DNA from: Clostridiaceae bacterium
Lineage (GTDB): Bacteria > Bacillota > Clostridia > Saccharofermentanales > UBA5734
NCBI GenBank assembly: GCA_012519875.1
Contig: JAAYPL010000188.1
Coordinates: 1 to 10,066 of the forward strand
Direction of reading: 5' to 3'
DNA: 10,066 nt
Shown piece after piece: positions 1 to 6,525 of the stretch. Position numbers and translations under genes: made by a program. Position 1 is the first letter of the stretch. The number at the start of each line of letters is the position of its first letter. Under the pieces are notes generated by a model. That model searched no databases. It was not told where the DNA came from and saw nothing but the letters and a program-made list of their open reading frames with translations.

Positions 1-1077
1 GAAGCCATTAAGCGAGCAGGCATCCAAGGGGATGCCATAGATCAGGTCATCATGGGTTCCGTGCTGACCGCCGCCCACGGCCAGAATGTAGCCAGACAGG
101 TCGCCATTAAGGTCGGCCTTCCGGATACAGTTCCGGCCATGACTCTCAACATGGTTTGCGGATCCGGTCTCCGGGCGGTCAGCCTGGCGGCTCAGGTTAT
201 CATGACCGGCGAATCGGATATCGTTCTCGCCGGCGGATCCGAAAGCATGAGCAATGCCGTCTATGCCTTAAAGAAAGCCCGATATGGCTATCGGATGGGC
301 AATGACCAACTCGTTGACACCATGATCAGCGACGGATTGTGGGACATTTACAATGATTATCACATGGGTATTACGGCGGAAAATATCGCCGAACAGTGGG
401 GAATCACCCGCGAGGAACAGGACGAATTTGCCGCCGAAAGCCAGCGCCGGGCGGTCGCAGCCATTGAAGCCGGCTATTTTGCCGAAGAGATCGTTCCGGT
501 GACCATTCCCCAGCGCAAAGGCGACCCGGTGGTTTTTGCTCAGGACGAATTCCCGCGCGCCGGTACCACCGCTGAAAAACTGGCGAAGCTGCGGCCTGCC
601 TTCAAAAAAGACGGCACCGTGACCGCCGGTAACGCCTCGGGCATCAACGATGGGGCGGCCATGCTGGTGGTTATGTCCCGGGAAAAAGCCGACCGGCTCG
701 GCATCAAGCCGCTGGCTAAGATTATCGGGTTCGGTTCGGCCGGTGTCGATCCGAAAATCATGGGCTACGGGCCGGTTCCGGCAAGCCGTGCGGCTTTGCG
801 CATGGCCGGCCTGACCATCGAGGACATCGATCTTGTGGAAGCCAACGAAGCCTTTGCCGCCCAATCCATCGCCGTCATCCGCGACCTCGGCTTGGATTTG
901 AGCAAAACCAATGTCTCCGGTGGCGCAATTGCCCTCGGTCACCCTATCGGCGCCTCCGGCGCCCGTATTGCCACGACTCTGCTCTTCGGCATGAAGAGAT
1001 TGGGCTCACGTTACGGGCTGGCAACGCTGTGCATTGGCGGCGGCATGGGTACCGCAGTGGTCTTTGAACGCATCTGA
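1..1077 (+). CDS. Thiolase (acetyl-CoA C-acetyltransferase type), 5' end outside window
   Basis: Thiolase: reversible Claisen condensation of two acetyl-CoA to acetoacetyl-CoA, or thiolytic cleavage of 3-oxoacyl-CoA; cytosolic. The frame is open from base 1, so the first in-frame ATG (52) is internal. About 30 N-terminal residues of a roughly 390-residue family seem to be missing. All three catalytic signatures are visible: the acyl-accepting Cys in NMVCGSG (codon 157-159), the His in GGAIALGHPIGASG (940-942), and the second Cys in LCIGGGMG (1030-1032). The GGSESMSN and VEANEAFA motifs are also typical. Nothing suggests decay. The BKACE gene follows after 30 bases and is probably co-transcribed. 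I infer a degradative role, splitting acetoacetyl-CoA made from the neighbour's acetoacetate. A biosynthetic role (butyrate, PHB) or a longer-chain 3-ketoacyl-CoA thiolase cannot be excluded. Family is certain, substrate length is not. Confidence 0.95.
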   Translation, partial: EAIKRAGIQGDAIDQVIMGSVLTAAHGQNVARQVAIKVGLPDTVPAMTLNMVCGSGLRAVSLAAQVIMTGESDIVLAGGSESMSNAVYALKKARYGYRMGNDQLVDTMISDGLWDIYNDYHMGITAENIAEQWGITREEQDEFAAESQRRAVAAIEAGYFAEEIVPVTIPQRKGDPVVFAQDEFPRAGTTAEKLAKLRPAFKKDGTVTAGNASGINDGAAMLVVMSREKADRLGIKPLAKIIGFGSAGVDPKIMGYGPVPASRAALRMAGLTIEDIDLVEANEAFAAQSIAVIRDLGLDLSKTNVSGGAIALGHPIGASGARIATTLLFGMKRLGSRYGLATLCIGGGMGTAVVFERI

Positions 1078-1107
1078 CCAATTCATAAAAGAAAGAGAGA
1101 AGTTTAT

Positions 1108-1950
1108 ATGGCAGATTTTTCCAACAAAATTATTTTGACCGTGGCTCCGACCGGTGCCTGGCCGTCCAAAAAGGATAACCCGGCGGTGCCGCTCCAACCC
1201 AAGGAGATTGCCGAAGACGTCTATGCCTGCTGGAAAGCCGGCGCGGCGGTTGCGCATATCCATGTCCGCGACGACAACGACAAATCCTCTATGGATTACA
1301 ACAAATTTGTCGAAACCGTCGAACTGATTCGCGCCACCGATTGTGACATCGTTCTCAACCTGACAACCTCAGGCCAGCTGGGGCTCGCGGACGAGGACCG
1401 CATGCAGCATGTCATCGACCTGAAACCGGAGATGGCATCCTACGACTGCGGTTCAATGAACTGGCTGCACACCAGCGTCTTTGAGAACAGCCCGCGCTTT
1501 TTGGAGAAACTGGGCACAGTCCTGATCGAAAACGAAGTTAAGCCGGAAATTGAAGTGTTTGACGTCGGCATGATCTACAACGCCCTGTATTATCTGAGAA
1601 AAGGCTTTCTGCAAGCGCCGCTGCATTTCAACCTCGTTCTGGGCGCCGCCGGCGGTATTGCCGCTACAGTTGAAAACCTTGTTTTCATGAAGAGCCTGCT
1701 TCCTGCAGATGCCACGTGGAGTGCTTTCGGCATCGGCAGAGGCCATTTGCCGATCCTGTATGCGACGCTGGCTCTGGGCGGTCATCTCCGCGTTGGGATG
1801 GAGGATAATGTCCTTTATGACAGGGGTGTTCTGGCAGAATCCAATGCGCAATTTGTCGAGCGCAGCAAGCGCATCGTCAAGGAATTCAACATGGAACTTG
1901 CCACCCCGGACGAAGCCCGGCAGATGCTGGGGCTCAAACGCCACCACTGA
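1108..1950 (+). CDS. Beta-keto acid cleavage enzyme (BKACE / DUF849, Kce-like)
   Basis: Member of the Zn-dependent BKACE family, whose founder Kce converts 3-keto-5-aminohexanoate plus acetyl-CoA to acetoacetate and 3-aminobutyryl-CoA in lysine fermentation. The 280-residue length is normal. Seen here: the zinc HxH in AHIHVRDD (His50, His52), the third zinc ligand in GMEDN (Glu232, with Asp233), Arg228 just before it, LNLTTSG (84-89), and the C-terminal GVLAESNAQ and ATPDEARQ blocks. TIM-barrel glycines such as VLGAAGG and GIGRGH are present. At the position of Kce Glu14, which holds the substrate's amino group, this protein has Trp18 (TGAW instead of TGAE), so the lysine-pathway substrate is doubtful; another beta-keto acid is more likely. 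The start at 1108 has a weak purine-rich AGAGAGAAG site ahead. It forms a pair with the upstream thiolase. The other lysine-fermentation genes (kamA, kamDE, kdd, kal) are not in the window. Confidence 0.93.
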   Translation: MADFSNKIILTVAPTGAWPSKKDNPAVPLQPKEIAEDVYACWKAGAAVAHIHVRDDNDKSSMDYNKFVETVELIRATDCDIVLNLTTSGQLGLADEDRMQHVIDLKPEMASYDCGSMNWLHTSVFENSPRFLEKLGTVLIENEVKPEIEVFDVGMIYNALYYLRKGFLQAPLHFNLVLGAAGGIAATVENLVFMKSLLPADATWSAFGIGRGHLPILYATLALGGHLRVGMEDNVLYDRGVLAESNAQFVERSKRIVKEFNMELATPDEARQMLGLKRHH

Positions 1951-1987
1951 TTCAGAGCAGTTGGTTTCAGGCAACGCAAGAGGGGCT

Positions 1988-2016
1988 GTCTCAAAAGAGA
2001 CGGCCTCTTTTGAGAC
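1988..2016 (+). terminator. Perfect 12-bp hairpin after the BKACE gene
   Basis: GTCTCAAAAGAG (1988-1999) and CTCTTTTGAGAC (2005-2016) pair perfectly around the loop ACGGC, 37 bases after the BKACE stop. A few more G-C pairs (GGG 1983-1985 with CCC 2018-2020) can form across a small internal loop. No T-run follows, so it is not a textbook intrinsic terminator, though the position at the end of a transcription unit and before a new promoter fits termination or 3'-end protection. The GGGGCTGTCTCAAAA wording resembles terminator and IS-end hairpins common in Firmicutes. Confidence 0.6.
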
Positions 2017-2048
2017 TCCCGCTTCCGAAGATGATTCGGCGTATTTCA

Positions 2049-2077
2049 TTGTAATCTGAGGGAAATCCTGTTAGAAT
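2049..2077 (+). promoter_or_regulatory. Probable sigma-A promoter of the oxidoreductase gene
   Basis: TTGTAA (2049-2054), 17-base spacer, TAGAAT (2072-2077). This lies between the hairpin at 1988-2016 and the gene starting at 2125, predicting transcription from about 2084 and a leader of about 40 bases. Each box departs from consensus by one or two bases but the spacing is ideal. Confidence 0.5.
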
Positions 2078-2124
2078 AGACCTGATTTTATTGAAAATAA
2101 AATATAAATATGAGGTGAGTCATT

Positions 2125-3255
2125 ATGAAAAAAAGAGTCGCAATTCTTGGCTGTGGCGGTATGGGAAGCGGACATGCCATTGCCATTGCCAGCGGAACCG
2201 GTATTGCCATTTGGGGCGATGTCTCCACGAAGGACAAAGCCCGCACCGCCATGCTCAAGGGACCGATCGATACCGATATCAGTAAAAAGCTTGAGCTGGC
2301 CGGTGTCTACGATATCGATCCGGTCCGTAATGCCTGGGCCGCCGAGCAAGGCTATTTTGTCTATGCCGATTACGACGCGATTCTTAAGGATCCGGCGGTC
2401 GACATCGTCTTGATCGCCACACCCAACCATCTGCATAAGGATCAGGCCATTGCCGCGATGCGAGCCGGCAAGCACGTTTTGTGCGAGAAACCGGTCACTC
2501 CGAACAGTGCGGAACTGGAGGCCATCATGGCGGTTGCCTCCGAAACCGGCAAGATTTTTTATCCTCGGCAGAACCGCCGTTGGGATCCTGATTTCCGCAT
2601 CGTCAAAAAAATCTATGATGAGCAGCTGGTTGGACAGGTTTTTACCGTTGAGAGCCGTATTCAGGGTTCGCGGGGCATTCCGGGCGACTGGCGCGGCATT
2701 AAAGAATTCGGCGGCGGCATGATGTTGGATTGGGGCGTTCATCTTCTGGATCGCATCCTGTTCATGGTTCCGGAGAAAGTTAAAAAGGTTTTCTGTGATC
2801 TGACCTACATTACCAATGACGAGTGTGACGACGGATTCAAAATGCACATGACCTTTGAAAGCGGCTTAACCGCTTCCGTAGAGGTGGGTACCTGCCATTT
2901 TATCAATCTGCCGCTCTGGTATGTCGCCGGCAAGGAAGGCACGGCGGTTATCAACAACTGGCAATGCGAAGGCAAGATTGTCCGTCTGAAATCCTGGGAG
3001 GACAAGGACGCCCTGCCGATCCTGGCCGGCGCCGGTCTGACCAAGACCATGGCCCCCCGTGATGAAGATTCAACAAAGGAATACGAACTGCCGGAGGTTG
3101 TTTTTGATAATAACGAACTCTACAGCAATCTGGTTGATACCATCGACGGCACGGCGGAGCAGATTGTTACCTCTGAACAGGCTCTGCGCGTACTCAAGTT
3201 GATGGAGGCGGCGTTTGAATCCAGCGAAAAGGGCATCGTGGTTAATTTTGAATAA
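2125..3255 (+). CDS. Gfo/Idh/MocA-family NAD(P)-dependent oxidoreductase
   Basis: Cytosolic dehydrogenase of the glucose-fructose oxidoreductase / inositol dehydrogenase / MocA family; these oxidise or epimerise sugars and cyclitols with NAD(P). 376 residues, normal size. The N-terminal Rossmann fold shows GCGGMG (9-14), then a longer-than-usual stretch before the second strand (VYDIDP, 61-66), then ATPNHLH (98-104) and the catalytic-lysine motif EKP (121-123). The C-terminal half has GGGMMLDWGVHLLD (196-209), with Asp202 and His206 in the family's substrate-site positions. The start is fixed by a good site GAGGTGA (2112-2118) six bases before ATG. It has its own promoter and terminator, so it is probably monocistronic, and it converges on a LacI regulator gene. 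Sugar use fits the nearby importer, but the exact substrate cannot be read from sequence. Confidence 0.94.
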   Translation: MKKRVAILGCGGMGSGHAIAIASGTGIAIWGDVSTKDKARTAMLKGPIDTDISKKLELAGVYDIDPVRNAWAAEQGYFVYADYDAILKDPAVDIVLIATPNHLHKDQAIAAMRAGKHVLCEKPVTPNSAELEAIMAVASETGKIFYPRQNRRWDPDFRIVKKIYDEQLVGQVFTVESRIQGSRGIPGDWRGIKEFGGGMMLDWGVHLLDRILFMVPEKVKKVFCDLTYITNDECDDGFKMHMTFESGLTASVEVGTCHFINLPLWYVAGKEGTAVINNWQCEGKIVRLKSWEDKDALPILAGAGLTKTMAPRDEDSTKEYELPEVVFDNNELYSNLVDTIDGTAEQIVTSEQALRVLKLMEAAFESSEKGIVVNFE

Positions 3256-3286
3256 CAAATAACAGGCTTTTTGTCACGACAGGAAA

Positions 3287-3325
3287 CCGGAATGGGGCAA
3301 CATACTGCCCCATCCCGGGTTTTTT
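3287..3325 (+). terminator. Rho-independent terminator after the oxidoreductase gene
   Basis: CCGG (3287-3290), one mismatch, then ATGGGGCA (3292-3299) pair with TGCCCCAT (3306-3313) and CCGG (3315-3318) around a six-base loop, followed by G and six T (3320-3325). A textbook intrinsic terminator, 31 bases after the stop. It lies between two converging genes. On the minus strand the stem is followed only by a weak T-run (GGTTTCC), so it mainly serves the + strand. Confidence 0.92.
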
Positions 3326-3345
3326 AACGAAAGATTTGATGACTC

Positions 3346-4350
3346 TCAGCGCAGGGTGGATTCTCTGGCGATGAGCTCGGTGTTCAGCAGCAACTGGCGG
3401 GCCGGCGCTTTGGGATTGGTGATTTTCTCGAGAAGAAGATCACAGGCATAGGAGCCGATTTCATAGCGAGGCTGGCTCATGGTCGTGATCGAGGGGTACA
3501 TCATCCGGGAGATTTCAGTGTTGTCAAAACCAACGACGCCGAGATCCTGCGGGATGTTGATGCCCCGCCGCAGGGCCAGATTGATTACAGCCGCGGCAAT
3601 GACATCGGAGACCGCAAAAATCGCATCCGGGGGATTCGGAAGGTCAAGTAATTTTTCCGCTGCTCCTGTGGCTAAAGAATAATTGATATCGGTTATATGA
3701 ACGATCCATTCCGGTTGAACCGCCAAGCCGGCTTCTGCCATCGCCTGCTCGTATCCGGCCTGTCGATCCCGGGCGTATTTGTACTGCAAAGCGGAATTGA
3801 TCAGGGCTATTTTGGCGTACCCGACCGACTGGAGAAACTGGATCGCCCGGCGCGCCGCCATAACATTGTCGATGCTGACAAAAGAATAATCAAGAGACGA
3901 GTTGTATTCGCAGCACTGAACAATAGGATAGTTGCGGCCGAAAGCGGCAAAAGCATCAAGATTAGCCGAAGGATCCAATGTAACGGCACCCGCAACAACA
4001 CGATTTTTCAAGAGGGAGATATATTCCTCGGTACGATGGGGATTGTTCATCGACTGAAACAGAAGAACGCCATAACCGTGGCGGGCGGCATTGTTTTGAA
4101 AACCGTGGATGATTTCGCTGTAAAAGGGGTTGGAAATGCGAGGGACGATCATAAGAAGAATGTTGGTCCCGTTCCGTCGACGACCGGAGCGCATGCCGTG
4201 ACTGGCATAATAGCCGAGCTTTTCAACAGCGGCGGTGACCGCTTTGCGTTTTTCAACCGAAACAGCTCCTTTGTTGTTGAGAACGCGGGAGACCGTGGCG
4301 ATGGATACGTTGGCCTCGTTGGCGACATCCTGAATTTTGACTGTTTTCAA
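3346..4350 (-). CDS. LacI-family transcriptional regulator (regulator 1)
   Basis: Sugar-responsive DNA-binding regulator, usually a dimeric repressor, 334 residues. The helix-turn-helix is clear: IQDVANEANVSIATVSRVLNN (6-26). The effector-binding domain begins near residue 63 (NILLMIVPRISNPFY) and includes VGFDNTEISRMMYPSITTMSQP toward the C-terminus, ending in ELIARESTLR. The start codon is TTG (4348-4350 read on the minus strand), supported by AAAGGGA ten bases upstream (4361-4367), by the position of the HTH and by a promoter just beyond. The hinge region lacks the usual lever leucine (Gly56 in MRSG), which is atypical. It diverges from the importer operon across a 495-base gap, so it probably controls that operon and perhaps itself. 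The inducer is unknown. Confidence 0.95.
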   Translation of the reverse strand: MKTVKIQDVANEANVSIATVSRVLNNKGAVSVEKRKAVTAAVEKLGYYASHGMRSGRRRNGTNILLMIVPRISNPFYSEIIHGFQNNAARHGYGVLLFQSMNNPHRTEEYISLLKNRVVAGAVTLDPSANLDAFAAFGRNYPIVQCCEYNSSLDYSFVSIDNVMAARRAIQFLQSVGYAKIALINSALQYKYARDRQAGYEQAMAEAGLAVQPEWIVHITDINYSLATGAAEKLLDLPNPPDAIFAVSDVIAAAVINLALRRGINIPQDLGVVGFDNTEISRMMYPSITTMSQPRYEIGSYACDLLLEKITNPKAPARQLLLNTELIARESTLR

Positions 4351-4385
4351 AGCTGAACCATCCCTTTGCGGATCTTAATATTTCG

Positions 4386-4414
4386 ATTATAGTGTTTGAT
4401 TTGGTTTTGGACAA
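4386..4414 (-). promoter_or_regulatory. Sigma-A promoter of regulator 1
   Basis: Read on the minus strand: TTGTCC (4414-4409), 17-base spacer, perfect TATAAT (4391-4386). Transcription would start near 4379, giving a leader of about 30 bases that contains the AAAGGGA ribosome site. Confidence 0.8.
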
Positions 4415-4429
4415 GGCAAAACGTGCCTT
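4413..4429. promoter_or_regulatory. Inverted repeat touching the -35 box of regulator 1: possible operator
   Basis: AAGGCA (4413-4418) and TGCCTT (4424-4429) are perfectly inverted with five bases between. The repeat overlaps the outer edge of the -35 box of regulator 1, where a bound protein could block or help polymerase. It lacks the even, CG-centred symmetry usual for LacI-family operators, so the binding protein is uncertain. Confidence 0.3.
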
Positions 4430-4499
4430 TTTGCGGCTAAATCGCCCTCCGGTATGACAACGACGAAGAATGCGGGTTTACGGATAGATACACTCAATC

Positions 4500-4532
4500 T
4501 GAAAGTTATGAAAATAAGACAGGAAACTTTCA
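4500..4532. repeat. Spaced inverted repeat TGAAAGTT / AACTTTCA
   Basis: TGAAAGTT (4500-4507) is matched by AACTTTCA (4525-4532), 17 bases apart. The same octamer recurs in direct orientation at 4704-4711, next to the importer -35 box. Three copies of one 8-mer within about 210 bases of non-coding DNA suggest a protein-binding word, possibly with looping between remote and promoter-proximal sites. Confidence 0.35.
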
Positions 4533-4595
4533 TCATAATATTTAAAATGCATGAAAAAGTTCTTAAAATTTTCGTTCGTATCTATCAGTAATTAT

Positions 4596-4614
4596 GACAA
4601 AAAGTTGTTTTGTC
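4596..4614. repeat. Perfect 7-bp inverted repeat GACAAAA / TTTTGTC
   Basis: GACAAAA (4596-4602) and TTTTGTC (4608-4614) flank the five bases AGTTG. It lies about 100 bases upstream of the importer -35 box, away from any gene end, so operator is likelier than terminator. Confidence 0.4.
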
Positions 4615-4693
4615 TTCCTTGCTTTTGGCAAACTAGTTGTCATTATCAACAAATTTCGGCCCCGGCCAAAGGGGATACATATTCAAACCCTGA

Positions 4694-4711
4694 TGAAAAT
4701 TGGTGAAAGTT
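4694..4711 (+). promoter_or_regulatory. Tandem direct repeat abutting the importer -35 box
   Basis: TGAAAATT (4694-4701) and TGAAAGTT (4704-4711) repeat with a ten-base period, one helical turn, and end one base before the -35 hexamer at 4713. In-phase direct repeats here are typical of activators such as AraC-family proteins or response regulators, though a repressor could also sit here. No such activator gene is in the window. Confidence 0.4.
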
Positions 4712-4712
4712 G

Positions 4713-4741
4713 TTGACAGGAAATTAACCGAACTCTATAAT
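4713..4741 (+). promoter_or_regulatory. Consensus sigma-A promoter of the importer operon
   Basis: TTGACA (4713-4718), 17 bases, TATAAT (4736-4741): both hexamers and the spacing match consensus exactly. Start is predicted near 4748, giving a leader of about 98 bases. Such a strong promoter implies that control is mainly by repression, which fits LacI-type regulators. Confidence 0.93.
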
Positions 4742-4770
4742 CGAGAGCAACAGGTCGAGAAGTATCGGAT

Positions 4771-4784
4771 TGAAAATTTTGGCA
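4771..4784. promoter_or_regulatory. Imperfect cre/LacI-operator-like site in the importer leader
   Basis: TGAAAATTTTGGCA (4771-4784) matches the outer positions of the catabolite-responsive element pattern TGWAANCGNTNWCA but has TT in place of the central CG and G for W near the 3' end. It sits about 23-36 bases after the predicted start, where a bound repressor could block elongation. A weak candidate. Confidence 0.25.
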
Positions 4785-4830
4785 CCAACACCTGATTTTA
4801 AGATCGGCGCAATTGCGTCAACCATCCCCT

Positions 4831-4837
4831 AAGGAGG
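4831..4837 (+). promoter_or_regulatory. Consensus ribosome-binding site fixing the solute-binding protein start
   Basis: AAGGAGG lies eight bases before ATG 4846. It decides against an upstream in-frame TTG at 4813, which would put charged residues ahead of the signal peptide and place the ribosome site inside the coding region. Confidence 0.93.
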
Positions 4838-4845
4838 TTTGGAGA

Positions 4846-6423
4846 ATGAAAAAAGCACTCGTTTTGATTTTGGCGTTTGCCATGCTGCTGGTTGTGGCAG
4901 CCGGCTGTACGCAACCGTCAACCTCGGCACCGACAAGCGGCCCTACCGCTAAGCCGTCCGGATCCGAGACGACAAAAGCCGCGGAACCGGCGAAGAAAAT
5001 CGTCTACATGTACCCGGCGACATCCGGTATACCCGTCGAATTGGAAAAGGTCAACCGAGCCATTTCCGATTACACCATCGGCAAGATTAATGTTGACCCC
5101 ACCCTGTCTCCGATTGAAATTGCCAACTACAACACTCAGGCCATGCTGATGATTACCGGCAATGAGGACCTGGATGTTATGGAGTCCATGCCGGGCGGTC
5201 CGGCGCATTTCACCGCGATGATCGCCAATAACCAGATCAAGGACCTGACCGAGCTCGGACCGCAGTACGCACCGGGGATCGCAAAGGCGGTCGATGCCGT
5301 CAACCCGGGATTTATGGCGGGTATGACCGTCGGCGGCAGGGTCTATGGTTACCCGGCTCTCTTCGACAAGGTGACCAACTACTACATATCCCTGCGAAAA
5401 GACGTCCTTGACAAACACAATCTCGATCTGACCAAGATCAAAAACGGCGCTGATCTGGAAGCCATCGTCAAGGTTCTGGCCGAAAATGAGTCCATTCCGG
5501 TTCTCACTGCCCAGACAGTCGACGGCGACGTTCTGACCGCCGGCACTCTCATTGTCAACTATGACAACTTTGCCGATAATATTATCGTCGACTTCTTTGG
5601 CAGCAACGTCGCCATGTACGGCGCGGTGATGGGCGAAGACAACACCAAGGTTATCAATTACTACGAGAGCGACCTCTTCAAAGAACAGGTGGAAATGACC
5701 CGCCGCTGGTATGAAGCCGGCTACATCAACCGGGATGCGGCGACACAGACCGAGACATCGGTGCAGATCATCGCCGCCAACGGCGCGCTGGGCACTCTCG
5801 GTGCCGGTGAGATGGGCGTTGAGACCAACTACAACAACCGGACCGGAAAAGAGATGGTTACCGTGAAAATTGCCGATGGAATCGTCAATTCCGGCATCGT
5901 GCAGAAATTCGTCTGGACCATTCCGATGACCTGTGACGAGGATGAAGCCGCGCTCAAGTTCCTGGAACTGACCTATACGGATGAAGAGTTGGTCAATATG
6001 ATCAACTACGGCATCAAGGGCGAGCATTACGTGCTTGACGACCAGGATCGCATCTGCTTGCCGGAAGGCGTCACGCTTCAGAACAATCCTTATAACGTCA
6101 ACGCATCCTTCCTGTTCGGCAGCCAGTATCTGGCCAAGGTTTGGGAAACCGATCGGGCTGATCTGCGTGCAGTGGTCAAGGAGCTCAACAAAAACGTCGC
6201 CGTGGCGCCGCTGATGGGCTTCTCGGTCAACACCGTACCCATTTCCGACGAAATCGGCCAGCTCCGCAACGTTATGGATCAGTATCGCCCGGGCCTCGTT
6301 GCCGGTTCCAGTGATCCTGCTGTGGCTCTTCCGGAATTTTTGGCGAGATTGGAAGCCGCCGGCATCGGCACCGTCATTGCTGAAGTTCAAAGCCAAGTTG
6401 ATGCATTTGTCGCCAATCGCTGA
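4846..6423 (+). CDS. Sugar ABC transporter solute-binding lipoprotein (LplA/DUF3502 type)
   Basis: Extracellular substrate-capturing lipoprotein of a CUT1-type importer, 525 residues. Signal: MKK, hydrophobic residues 4-17, lipobox AAGC with Cys21 as the lipidation site. Residues 22-51 are a flexible Pro/Ser/Thr-rich linker. The family-1-like binding domain starts with KKIVYMYPATSG. The C-terminal part, including PLMGFSVNT (about 455-463) and the final LPEFLARLEAAGIGTVIAEV-type helix, matches the DUF3502 domain of LplA-like proteins. It is first in the operon after a consensus promoter and ribosome site, and a strong hairpin follows the gene, fitting the usual excess of binding protein over permease. 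The substrate is probably an oligosaccharide or glycoside, but no glycosidase in the window narrows it. Confidence 0.94.
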   Translation: MKKALVLILAFAMLLVVAAGCTQPSTSAPTSGPTAKPSGSETTKAAEPAKKIVYMYPATSGIPVELEKVNRAISDYTIGKINVDPTLSPIEIANYNTQAMLMITGNEDLDVMESMPGGPAHFTAMIANNQIKDLTELGPQYAPGIAKAVDAVNPGFMAGMTVGGRVYGYPALFDKVTNYYISLRKDVLDKHNLDLTKIKNGADLEAIVKVLAENESIPVLTAQTVDGDVLTAGTLIVNYDNFADNIIVDFFGSNVAMYGAVMGEDNTKVINYYESDLFKEQVEMTRRWYEAGYINRDAATQTETSVQIIAANGALGTLGAGEMGVETNYNNRTGKEMVTVKIADGIVNSGIVQKFVWTIPMTCDEDEAALKFLELTYTDEELVNMINYGIKGEHYVLDDQDRICLPEGVTLQNNPYNVNASFLFGSQYLAKVWETDRADLRAVVKELNKNVAVAPLMGFSVNTVPISDEIGQLRNVMDQYRPGLVAGSSDPAVALPEFLARLEAAGIGTVIAEVQSQVDAFVANR

Positions 6424-6448
6424 TCATAGGCAAAAGAATACCTGATGA

Positions 6449-6479
6449 ACGGCGGGTCGGGATTCCCCCGGCCCGCCGT
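6449..6479 (+). terminator. Strong GC hairpin between binding-protein and permease genes
   Basis: A 13-base arm 6449-6461 (ACGGCGGGTCGGG) pairs with 6467-6479 (CCCGGCCCGCCGT) around ATTCC, all Watson-Crick except one G-U in RNA. No T-run follows, so it is better read as an intercistronic mRNA-protecting or partial-termination hairpin that raises binding-protein over permease expression than as an operon end. Confidence 0.75.
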
Positions 6480-6525
6480 CTGAATTTACGGCCGTGTCCC
6501 CGGGGCAAACCAAAAGAGATTAGGA

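Larger units (their letters stand above)
4351..4845. other. Divergent control region between regulator 1 and the importer operon
   Basis: A 495-base gene-free stretch, AT-rich in its middle compared with the flanking genes. It holds the minus-strand promoter of regulator 1, a consensus plus-strand promoter for the importer, and several short inverted and direct repeats listed separately. The importer leader from about 4748 to 4830 shows no riboswitch or T-box that I recognise, and I see no convincing small gene. Confidence 0.8.

Noticed and set aside
2104..2109. TATAAA as a -10 box for the oxidoreductase gene
   Set aside because: It lies only a few bases before the ribosome site, so the transcript would start at or past that site; the 2049-2077 promoter fits better.
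3697..4356. 219-codon plus-strand frame opposite regulator 1
   Set aside because: Shadow frame; the minus-strand protein has an HTH and full LacI-family features with its own promoter and ribosome site.
4660..4674. CCCC/GGGG hairpin upstream of the importer promoter
   Set aside because: Only a four-base stem, with no T-run, and upstream of transcription; probably chance in a small GC-rich patch.
4748..4830. Riboswitch or attenuator in the importer leader
   Set aside because: The leader is short, has no stable stem or terminator-like hairpin and no motif of a known riboswitch class that I recognise.
4813..4845. Longer solute-binding protein starting at TTG 4813
   Set aside because: It would put the consensus ribosome site inside the gene and add 11 residues before a perfect lipoprotein signal; ATG 4846 explains everything.
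4918..6396. Long open frame (492 codons) on the minus strand opposite the solute-binding protein
   Set aside because: It mirrors the codon structure of a clear gene, its His/Asp/Val-rich translation matches no family, and it has no ribosome site. It is a shadow frame.
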